DNA of 64,000 nucleotides from Atopsyche davidsoni. Its lineage: Eukaryota; Arthropoda; Insecta; Trichoptera; Hydrobiosidae. Positions 41,801-53,800 of the stretch are shown here, in pieces; the stretch's first letter is position 1, and the number at the start of each line of letters is the position of its first letter. Under the pieces are notes generated by a model, which was not told where the DNA came from, ran no database searches, and saw only the letters and a list, made by a program, of their open reading frames with translations. The translations under genes and the position numbers were made by a program. The DNA lies in contig JAILWY010000019.1 in assembly GCA_022113835.1 (NCBI GenBank), forward strand, positions 3,844,001 through 3,908,000, read 5' to 3'.

Positions 41801-44800
41801 TTTAAATATTTCAAACAAATTATTGCAAAAACACACAACAAATAAGAGTTTTTCACTAGGCAACTACTCATGTTTTAGAGCCTAAAATAATATGCACAGA
41901 AAAATTCTAAAGTCTGACGATAAAAGTGTTCTGGTAAGAATGTGTAATAAATTTTTGTTACTACGTCAATATTGAAATGTTCTTACTAATTAGGCTTTCA
42001 AATATTGCGCCGTAGACTAATTAATTCTCTAGGTCGGGGAGATTATAAAAAATCACTTTGAAATTACCTTGGCCAGGGATCAAACTATTCAAACTTGTAA
42101 GTACATCAACGGGTCCACCGAAGGGGACGAGACGAACAAACACCCAAGACATTTCGTATTACATAAGATACAGCTATATGAGTGTACCGCACTCTGCCAA
42201 TTATAAATAATGTATCAATATAATACGAATATATTTCATTACTTTAAGATCGTTCGTAGGGTCGCCGTTTTTTTAATATACAATTATGAATATGTGGATC
42301 TTGCCGACTCATAACTTTAGTACTTATAAACATATGACGACGTACTTATTATGCCAATTAATAATATATATAATAATCAATATTAAATTGGCGTTATAAG
42401 TACAGGATATGATTGTTAAATTTTTTTGCTTAGTACTAGTGATTCGTTAGAATAATTGGTAATGCACCAATGCAAGCTTGGGGATGAGGGTTTGAATCCC
42501 ACACAAATCACGATGATATTTTTCTAAGAGTTTCTTTAATCAATTTTCAATATTTAAAAAAATCTACTTAATTTATTATCAACCAATAAAACCTGTAAAG
42601 GCAAAATCGTACATCATGTGAGACGGTCTTTACAAAAATCAATAATATTGATAAATTGGTTGAATTACAGTACGTCTCGATAAAAAATCATGTCTTGAGC
42701 CACTTTTCAAAATTAAATATTGTGTTGTGACAAGCTTACTCAAAAGCACTGAAACACTTAAAATATTATGTAAACAGTAAAATGTGATTAAGCACATTTT
42801 TTCATACATTGAAAACGATTAAAGAAAACTCTCAGAAAATATCATCGTGACTTGTGTGGGATTCGAACCCACATCCCCAAGCTTTCATGGCCGGTGCATT
42901 TATCCAACTATGCTAACGAGCCACTGCAATTTAGTGAGAATTTTTAATAATCATATTCTACATATGAACTAATATGCTCGGGCTAATCAATATTTAATGT
43001 GGGATGTGGGTTCGAATCCCACACAAGTCACGATGATATTTTCTGAGAGTTTTCTTTAATCGTTTTCAATGTATGAAAAAATGTGCTTAATCACATAAAC
43101 ATACTAATACCTGCATGGGTAAATAAAAACGCATTCTGATTGACATTAATCTAAATTAATATAAACAGTAAAAAACAACAAAAAAACATTTTTTATTTTG
43201 CTGGTGATTCAAAGTGCAGCAACTGATGGTCCACGGTGCACAGCTGACTTGTGTAGCATTAAGTGTATCATTCCAACAATTCCCCAACAATTCTCAGCAC
43301 GGCTCGCTGTTAATAATAATTCCGCTACATTGGTCCCTAAACTCCGTGCCCGCCCCCTCGGAATCGCTCCCCCCGCCGCGCCGCGCAACACCGTTGCACA
43401 TTCGCTGGCGCCGTGTACCGTGGCTGAACCCTTTCGCACTGTGCGATTTCAAATTTTATACTAAGTTTAACGGCTGAGCTCTCGAGGGATATCATCCAAA
43501 TATATACGTTTTTGTTTGCATGACCTATTTCAACTGACTGGTTGTTTTTTTGGCACTTTGTATCGAAAAACTGACTTCACATCATTAATACAAAAAAACA
43601 ATTTTTTTTTTAATTTTATATCAGTCTACTCTCTGATTATTTCTATCCGCTTTCAAATTATAATATATAAATAAATAAAATTGATTATTTTTTTAATTCC
43701 CATTAATACTAATTTTGAAACACGCATATTTTTGGATCACCGTCAAAAATAACATAATAAATATGAATGCAATCAGAAACAGTGTGCATTTATTGACTCG
43801 TTTTATTATTATTGTATATAAATTATTGGTAGTATAACCAACTTTCAAAAGCTTTAAATCAAATCAAAAAAGCAAATTGTAATTCTTTGGGTTATTAAAT
43901 TTAATATTCATTTTCCTCTATTAATTTAATATAGCGTGCAGTTTCTTTCATCGAGTTATTATTATGAGCTGAAACGTTGAATTTTTTGTGAGAAATTAAG
44001 CTGAAACTTTTGCACCAGATTTTTCTTTTATTTTCGCATTAAAATAATGCGATGTAAGTTTAATTTATAAATGAATATAAGGCGCGCTGGTTTTACACTC
44101 ACCAGATTGGTCTCTTCGCAGTTTCCGGTAATTTAATAAAATTAGCAGTCAATGAAATCGAAAAAAAAACAAAAATTGCTGCAAGAAGTATGTTTCGCGC
44201 TATTTTAAGTTCCTAAAATAACTCTTATGTATTTACATTTCCTTTTATCCTAAGCAATAACACTTTTGTCACAATCATTAGTTGTTTATTTTTATCAATA
44301 AATCTATTTAAATTGTTCAGTTTTGCATAATTTATTTTCCCACTGTACAATATGACTGAGGCATTTCAGACAGTTTCAGAAAATATACATCATTCTATTA
44401 TATAGCCAAAACTTGCCATGTAAAGTATCATTAACAATGAATCGCTCATTCTGTGCGTAAACTGAACAACTTTTGCTTCATTAATCATGATCGATATATA
44501 TTTATACATTGATATAAATAAACACGAAAAGTTTAAATCTTTTTTAATTAAAAATACACTAATCATATCTGAATCTAAAAAACCCGTTTTGTCTCGCGTG
44601 GTCGCTTTGCGTTCGCGCCGGCAGCTCCACCTGATCTTTTATAATATCAAGTATTTTGTATTCTTATCTGTTCACAGGACACAGGGACGAATGTCAGAGA
44701 ATGTGTACACCTTTACAGCCGACGTGTCGGACAATAAGGTCCGCTATCGCTGCGAGGCCCGCAACACAATGATAGACTCCCCTCTTCGGGCCGAGATTGA

Positions 44801-47800
44801 CCTCATCGTATACTGTAAGTATAGCCGCCTTCACTATTCCTGCGCAAGATTTTAATCAATATTGTCCGTACACTGCCAGAAGTTTTCTAACACAAAGTAA
44901 ACAAATATTTATATATTAAATAAATATACATGGGACACCTAATTTCGGGCAGGTCCATATTTTTATAGCAGATTGATAGCAACATAAAATTTTCTGTTCT
45001 CCGACGTTACTCAGCAGTTCAACACGCAATAAGTGAAATCTTCTTTTCCTCTCGAAACGCCACTAGCTTGACATGGGACTCCTCGGATGCACAATACTTG
45101 ATGGACTCTCGTTCACGTTTAAGTAATGACAGCTTTCAATACTTTAATTATGAAGTTTATTACATAGACAGACAGCGTCTCGTCGGTGGTCAAGTTATGA
45201 TATGAGCTCTCTGATACATTGGTATATATGGATATATTATAACAAAGGATAGTAGTCCTGCACCTGAATAAACATATGGACATACAACAATGGACGCAGC
45301 CAGTATGAGTATAATTTTACATAAGCAAATTAATGCACAAAAATGTTATACTTAACAATAAAAGATGTAATAACGAAGATATTCGTCCGTTGGAACTGTA
45401 ATTTACACAAAGATAAATAAATGCATAAATACATTTAGCGAGGGTTAATTGATATTGAGAGGCGGAGAAACAAGGACTGTTAACTAAATGATTACAAAAT
45501 ATATTGGGGTGATTAGGTTGTCACATAACATATTAACAAACGCCTGCCAAAACCTACGAGCATACCAGTTGATTAAAGACAATTGGTTTCTTAGCTGCCT
45601 GAAGCTTTCTGTCCTCTGATGTTTCGCAGCAGCTCAAGGCCCAAGAATCTTATAACAACTGCTGTCACAACCTACGAACATGCCAATTAATAAAACTTTT
45701 TCTTTCCCAGTCGCTCCCGAGCAGGTGTCCATCTCCGGCGCGATGGAGGCGCGGGTGAGCGAGGCGGTGGCTCTGACCTGCGCCACGGCAGCCTCCAACC
45801 CTCCAGCAGACATCAAGTGGACTGTGGCAGGAAAGCAGTTCACCAACTTCACGACCAAAACTAATGTGGCATCGGGAGGTAAGATAGAAATCTTCGACCG
45901 CTTTCTTTTGCAGTTGACATTCAAGGGTCTAGGTGTTATGTGTCGGGGAAGTAAGAAGAAGCTGTTGGTTACTGGTTAAGACACTTTTATTGTTTACTTG
46001 GTATATTATAATAATTACAGTGTTAAAGTATTTTAATATGATAGGGAGACTACCGCTCCTGTTCGTTGTCTATCGTGTTCTGACGCTCTCCGGAGTTCTC
46101 TGGAGTTCAGGTAGAGGCGTCGGGTTTTACAATACATCATAAAAATTGGGCGGCAGACAGAGTAATAAACAAATTGCATGGTTTACTTAAATCATAAAAT
46201 ATCGCACAGGATATGAGAACAATGCCGGCTCGTCCCTTGCTGTTATCTTCTCATCAGAGGTCCATGGGATCGTATCTATAGTTAGTTTCTCACGCATAGT
46301 GGGGCCATAACTTAGGTCCCATAGTCGAGTTTTTTTGATCATTTTCTAGTCCGTTTTGCGAAAAATCGACTGCACCAATCAAAAATATTTAAATGCAGAA
46401 ACTTTGATACATCTCTTTTTCCGAACAGACTATTTTTTTATTTTTTATAAATTTACTATTATTATGAAAAATATGTCTTTTTCCGATTGAAGTGTAGGAG
46501 TTTGGAGATTCGTCCTGTCCCTTTTCCAAGAGTCCTAAACGATTAAATATAAACCCTGTGGGATATATTATTTAAAATTTCAAAAAAAATCGTTAACAAA
46601 CTTTGGTTTAGAAAAGTCGTCATTTTATCCAATTTTTCAACATCTTCAAGATTTTATTTTACCCTCAAAATGGATGTTAATTAAATAATCAAAAATATAT
46701 AAATACAATTTATAGTTTTTTCAATACTCTGTAAAAAATCAACTTTCTACATAGAAAAAAAAAGTGACAATTAAATTAATTAAATGACACGATTTCGCCA
46801 GGTAATGGACTGCCTCTGGTGTCCGGTTGGACACCAGAGGCAATTAAAAGGCTGGAACCAAGTACCTTAATGATATCTCAAACTGGTTGTTTAAACCATA
46901 GATTTCCAGAAATGTATATATTGACGATTTCGATATCGACTTGTGGATGCTCCACGATAGCGGAGAAAAAATTGTGTCAGTGAGTTGTAAATAAGAGTCC
47001 ACGAGAGTGGATCAAATCTCCACATCACCAGAATTTAAGCCTTAGCAGTTCTATAAATGTCATAATGTCTACAGTTAACCCTATAAAAGTGAAAATCTCG
47101 AAAAAGGCGGAGGATCTACGAAAAATATAAAAAAATCGGCAAGGGGTCTACGGAACCAAAAATCTAAACGAAACTGAAATATTAAAATAATCCATTGATT
47201 TTAGATAATATTTTATTAACAATGATTTAAATAAATACATGGAGTCAGACAAAATTAAATGTATTTATATAAATATGTAAAAATACTTTTCGTGTCGTTG
47301 CTAAGAAACAACATCCATTACATTAATTTGAGCCGATCGCTTTTCTTAATACGCAAAAGTTCTCTAGAGAAGCCTTCTGGAGGATCAAGAACCGGGGATT
47401 CCGTGAAAGACGAGGACTTGCTCCAGGCATTTGACAATCGTTACTTTACTCGAAACTTACACTTAGCTCTCCTAGTGCTGGAGATATACATTATCTTTCA
47501 CCAGACCAAAATTTTAAATCGCCATATTCGTATTTCAAGAAGAGAGTTGTTTTTTTTTTAACACTAATGATTATAGAAAAAATCATTTAAAACATAAATG
47601 ATTTTTTTTTAAATGTACGCAAAAATATTTGTGAGCTATTTAAAATATTCAGAGTGTGAGATTATATTTTAGAATTATATGATTATATTTTAATTTGTTT
47701 TTTTTTTTTATTCAAATAGCTTTTCAGTAAATAGTATTGTATCTCAATTTTTATTTCAGTTTCAATAAAACTACACGTTTCAAATTTCAATCATGAGAAC

Positions 47801-50800
47801 TTTCTCTATATTTTACTGAATGTGTTTTTATTAAAATCACAGGTTTATCAACATCAGTTGGTCGGATTTCATAGAATAAATATTAAATTTGACTTACAAT
47901 CCATGCAACCAATATATTACTGTTAGCTCTAAAAAAATTAAAATGAAAAATGCAAACTACGGGAAATATCACTATGTTTGGTATTTTTCTCTTTTTGATT
48001 AAAAAGTATATTTCAAAGGCCTTTATAAATTTCTTTTGAACAATGAAAATAGAACCACACACAATTAAAACTTACTTAAGGGATAATTTATACGAAAATA
48101 TTTTACATTTTCAAAGTGCTTGGTAAATTTATACAACTGGCAATTTTCATGAAACAAGTATTATTATTATGAAATACATTACTCGTCAAAGTATTGAAAT
48201 TTTCATTACACGTGAAAGCGCGGTTTTCAGCTATTAGAACCAACCCGTAATATGAATTGTTGAAATTGCACGATGAATGAGTCAAAGCGCCTCGAAATGA
48301 AAATAGAAATTTCAGGCACTCTCCGCGCGTGTTGTCGCGCCAAGAGTGCCACTCTTTGCCACTCTTTACCACTCTTTGCCACTCCAGTTCGGCTCGAACC
48401 ATCGGTATACGTTTCGCCCGCAAAGAGCAATAACGCGGAGAGTGCCGATGGAGCTCCTCATACTGTCCGGCTGCTCGGAGCAAATACTTCCGCACCTCAC
48501 AGCCACCCCCTGTCTAGTAAACAGAAAACTCAGGTGTTTTTTTTTTCGATTGAACTGCAGCGACAAGGACTCGATACTGGGTTCGAGTCCCACCCGTGCA
48601 CTGATTATCAAATTTTAGATATTTAACCGGGCGGGACGTATAAATACGTCCAACGTAAACAATATCGGGTACGGATAGGACGTATGAATACGTCCTTGAA
48701 ATATATGTTGCCCCCTGAAAAGAAATATGCGAAGATGAATCTCTTTTATTATGGAAAGGGAATTCATCTTGGATACAATATACGAGGGCGGTCCGATAAG
48801 TACTTAGCCTACAAAAGAAAAACGAAAATTTTAGAATAGTGGCGATTTATTTATCAAAATAGTCTCCTTTTAGCTCGATACACTTGACCCAGCGATGCTC
48901 CAACTTCTTAAACCATCTGAAAAATACGAATCGGACCAATAATTCGAACCCTGTGACAGTTTTGCTCTTCTCCAGGTAATCAATGTAGATCACACATTGT
49001 GAATCTCAGAAAACGGTGGCCATCACCTTTCCGGCCGAGCATTCAATGATGCATATTATAAAACAGATATTTAATAATATCTACTTCGGCAGTTGGAAGA
49101 CTCAAACGACAATTTTATTTACGCAATCGTGGCGGCGAAATGGTAATGACTTTAAATACGATTTAGTTGACTGTTCATGCACAATACAATCTAATGAATA
49201 ATTTCAAATGACGTTCATATTTCAGTAAAATTATTTATCATTAATATGATACTTGTGCACCGAATCAAACAATTGTTTACGTTGAATACAGGGGTTTAAA
49301 CCTGTGACAATTTTATTCAGTTTTGAAAGCCATGTTTAATATTGAAGTACCTTTTGTTTTAACAGAATCTAATAATACAAACGTAGTCGATCAATTAACG
49401 AACTGTTTCAATTGTGGAATTGCTATGATGCAATTATTTTCATAAATTAATAAATATGTGGTATTATCAAAAGAGCTTTTTGAATGCGTTTGTTAAAAGG
49501 CTTGTATTCAAATGCAACACGTCACTCTGTCCACACTGTGATGTAATATATTGTAAATTGTTTATTTTGTAACACAAAATACAATACTTCCACTGTCATC
49601 AAAACCTGATTCGCTTTTAAGCTCAAAGGCTTTAAAATATATGATAGTTTCCATAAGCTTGTCAATTAATTTTTTTATGTTCAATTCTGAATTATCGTCA
49701 AATGTCAAGTAATTATTAATATATTAATAATTGATTGTACTCATTGCAAATGTTGTGGATATGAAATTGTATACAGTTGACTGGATTGGCTTAAAGTAAA
49801 AAGTATTCAAGTAAAAATAATTCATAGTCATTTTTTAATATCAAGATCAACGAATAAGCTTTATTCAATAAAAACTTGTACGTTTTGAAATCATAGAAGC
49901 AAACACACTTTAGAAATAAAAAATAATGCGTTTTACACAAAGAAAATAATACTTGAAATATATACGTAACATTTTTAAAGTGCTGAAATAAGCGTTACAA
50001 AAATATAATCGTAATCTTCACATATAAATTTTTCACCGTACATTTTTTTTTTGCTTACAAGTATTCCTCGATTTGTTTTCATGATAGTTTTATCTATATC
50101 CATTTTAAATGTCAGATATTGCACTTTATTGAAAATACGCAGTATTCGTCAATTTACTTAGCAATATGTTATGTACGAATATTCCTTTAAATAAACGCTA
50201 GTATAGGCAAAAGAAAATTATCATTACAAGCAGACGCAATTCCGAAGTATTCGGCTTTTAGAAAATGTATAATAGGATGTTCTGGGAGCGTAAACCGAGC
50301 GCGCCGAGATATAAGCGCGGACTATGGACAACCGCCATGGGTCGCAGACAATATATAATGGGAAACGAACATGGTGTACCATAAAGAAATCTTTAAGAAT
50401 AATGAGATACAATACAGTAAAACCCATCTTAACGCGGGGGATACGTTCCAGCGTTAAACGAGGTCATCTTAACACGTAAATAACGGAAATAAATGAAACG
50501 GAACGAAGAATAAGAATATCAGTTTTTTTGTTTTAGTTTGTAACGTTTATTGTTATTTACTATTTTACTAAATTGATTATAAACTAAATCATTCAAATAT
50601 ACATATAGTGTGTCCAAAGAGAGTATCGGGTAAAACTGAAAACTGCTAGTAATCAATTTTTTTTTTTATATTGTTGATTATAAGAATTCAAAATGGAAAA
50701 TTATTTCCAAAAGATGATGTTATCCAAATAGTGACCGTTGCGCTGGTGGCATTCTTTTAATCTTGAACGAAGATTGCTGATAACACGCTGACACATAGCC

Positions 50801-53800
50801 TTCGATATTGCTGCCATTTCTGACCTGATGTTTTGTTTCAATTCCGTTAGGTCCGTCGGATTATTCTCATAAACCCTACTTTTAAGGTATCCCCATACGA
50901 AATAGTCAAGAGCCAGTTGGTGTTACCTCTACGTGAAATGGCCTTATTAGGGAATAATTCGATAACAGCTTCAATTGATAGATTGGATGTTGGAACCACG
51001 TGAAACCTTGAAACTCCTGCAACTCTGGGCCTAAATTTTTTTGCAGCATATCGCAATAACGGTCACTATTCACATCCACCCGATACTCTTTTTGGACACC
51101 CTATATTATTTAAATATCATTAGACATCATTTTTTTGGTGATACTCAATCTTGTCTTTGAACATACATTGAAAGCAAAATGCCATTTTTTTTTTAGAAAA
51201 CATATTAAAAAGTTCCTTTTGCTCCTTGTCTTCAGAGGCGTTGATCTTCGTCCACTGTGAGAACACTGAAACCGTGTATCACTAGAAACGATGTGTATTT
51301 TTGATCAGGCGGCTACTTTCGCCGCTTCAAAGCCAAGATCAGTTGGGAACACAACAATTAGCTCAATCCCGCCCCAACCCGCTTCTTTGCATAAAATTTG
51401 GCAACAATTCTCTGGTGGAAGTTGTTTCCGAGATAGCCTCGGGCTCTACGAGGCGAGCAACTTTGGGACTCGGGCCGAAACTTGCCGAAACTTGCCGAAA
51501 CTCGCCGAACGTGCGGGCCCACGGCCGCAGCCACCTCGCTCGGAGCCTCAGCGCCAAGACAAGATGGCTGCCAACATGGACGCGCTCTTAGTATTATTAT
51601 TCCGCTTTTGTACATACCAATAGACGAAGTCGCCTCGTTCGTCACTGTATTTTCTCGAAACGCTCGACCCTGTACTGGTGATAATCCAATGCATATACGC
51701 AAATTCTTTGATTTTTATTATTCTCATGCGAATGCTATCTGCTAGATAGATACAAACTCTCTGATCGATATTATTTATTTCATGCATATTTTAATGAATA
51801 TATTTTATTCGTTTATGATGCTATAAAAGAAAAGTTTATTATATATATATATTTTTTTTTTAATAAAATACTTGAGTGATTTTCCACATTTTTATTTTTA
51901 TTGGTGACCGGTTTCGCCAACCTTTCACATTGGCATTATCAAACAGAGTCTCTGTTTGATAATGCCAACGTGAAAGGTTGGCAAAACCGGTTACTAATAA
52001 AAATAAAAATGTGGAAAATCACTCAAGTATTTTATTCAAAAATATTAAAATGGAATTCCACCAAGTACTCTCTGTCAAAAATATTGAATTTCTTATATAT
52101 ATATGTGTGTGTGTCTATTTTGTGGATTGAACGTCAATTAAGTGCGTTTTAATTACCTTTACAGGCTTATACTACTTACTAATATGATTAGTCATATTTT
52201 TTCGCATATATGCATAAGTTCAAATCCTAAACAAGTCACGATGATATTTTTCTGAGAGTTTCTTTGAATCATTTTCAATGTGCGAAAAAATATGCCTAAT
52301 CATACAGTTTTATATATTTACTGAAAATAATTATGATGTTATTTTTATTAAATCACAAAAAAATATTGTTTCTGTCTTTTATTTTATCAGTTTATCTTGA
52401 AGAATTCATAATAAAACTAACACGATTTTTCATAAATTTTTTTTTTTTTTTTGTTTGCTTGTTCTCGTATTTTTAAGTCGTATACCCGAGTGTTTATGCT
52501 GGATATTAAATTTTATTATTTTTCTTTCTAGGGGGCTGGATTACAGCATCGAACATCACTGTTATCGTGGAGGCTAACCGTCGCACCATTGTGGTGGTGT
52601 GCCATGGCCTCAACTTGGCTGTGACCGAAAACGTGGTCTCCACACACACCATCAACGTCCTGTGTAAGTACAGTACTAATTTACACCCACTAGCTTGTAG
52701 CAAGCATTGCATAGCTTCAATACAATATATATTAATGTCACTAAATTTAAAACAGAAGGGTATTAATTAGTTTTTATTAGATCATATAAAAACGCATCAA
52801 ACAATGCATATGTCTTTCCAGAGCGTTTCGAATAAACTAAATGGATATTATATTATATATGTGAGAAGTGTGGATTCCATCTTGATATCTTTTTACGTTA
52901 TCAAAATATATATATATAGAATATTATAATTCTATAACATAAACTTATTGATACTTATTTTTGAGTATTATTTTATAAATAGTAAATGTAACAAAACCAT
53001 TTTAGAGATCATTGTTTTCTTTTACTGAATTTGTTACACGGTGTGACAATAATCCTGATTTCAAAATATCTCGGAGCTACACACTTAACTTTACATTCTG
53101 ACAACTGTATGTTCTGGTTTTCACACCAAAGATAAAGATTATCGATTCACTAATTAGCTAGAGATGATTATAGGACTGACTTGTATACAGCAGATAAATA
53201 CCGGAGTGCATATTGTTTTGAGAGTAATTAATTTCTGAAATATGTTTTGAAAAAGATTTCAAAGCAATCACTCATATTAATATGTTTTTTTTATCATTTG
53301 ACCTTTGTTTTGTCCCCAGATCCGCCATCCGCTCCGATGATCACCGGCTACCAACCCGGCAGCATCCTCGCCTCTGGGACTCAGCAACGCCTCATGTGCA
53401 TATCGTCCGGAGGAAACCCCTTGGCCACTCTGACTTGGTTCAAGAACGACAAAAAGGTACAATACCAATTCACTTAATAATAAATTATTAGGTTTTTTTA
53501 TATAGGATAATACTGCGGTCAAAATATCGGTGTCAAAAAAAATCTGAAGATTGGCTGCTAGTTGTCACAAACAGAAAAAAAAAATCACCACAAATCGCAA
53601 CTAGACTCGTCGATATTATTTTCACTTGATATATAGTATATGTTCACATCCTTGTTTGTTAAATTTTAAGTTAATCAAATGGCATCCTCCGTTCGCACCA
53701 ATAAATACCAGCGGAAAGACTAAAGCGCAAAAAGAGAATATCCCTAATTTACTTTTCGAGGCGCTAATATAATTTTCCGCATTTTGCGTTTTATTTACAC

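Larger units (their letters stand above)
14851..44677 (+). other. Intron 2, 29.8 kb
   Basis: The longest intron here, strongly AT-rich. It holds the tRNA-like region at 15285-15375, R2 and tRNA-Thr palindromes at 18261-19193, a Penelope-like palindrome at 20836-21046, the R1 tandem at 23228-24095, further tRNA-Thr copies at 30042-30330, 30485-30636, 42441-42560 and 42775-43098, AT microsatellites near 29.9 and 34.9 kb, the satellite at 35896-37270, a second Penelope-like palindrome at 37779-37995, and several GC islands. I found no Ig-like cryptic exon and no independent gene. Stretches between the listed items are plain AT-rich DNA. Confidence 0.8.
45879..52531 (+). other. Intron 4, 6.7 kb
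   Basis: Holds an inverted R1 copy (46313-46872), a GC island with decamer repeats (48300-48500), a twin dyad (48634-48696), a deleted mariner (48781-49045), a Tc1-like element (50606-51104), a second GC island with decamer repeats (51290-51590), a Penelope-like palindrome (51851-52096) and a tRNA-family hairpin (52113-52306). Remaining parts are AT-rich with no gene seen. Confidence 0.8.

Noticed and set aside
48103..48618. Several overlapping open frames in both strands
   Set aside because: They overlap a GC island with tandem decamers, and none shows codon bias or motifs.
50408..50500. Pogo/Tigger-type transposon end (ACAGTAAAACCCATCTTAAC)
   Set aside because: Only one loosely similar terminus is visible, with no matching partner, so I left it out of the features.
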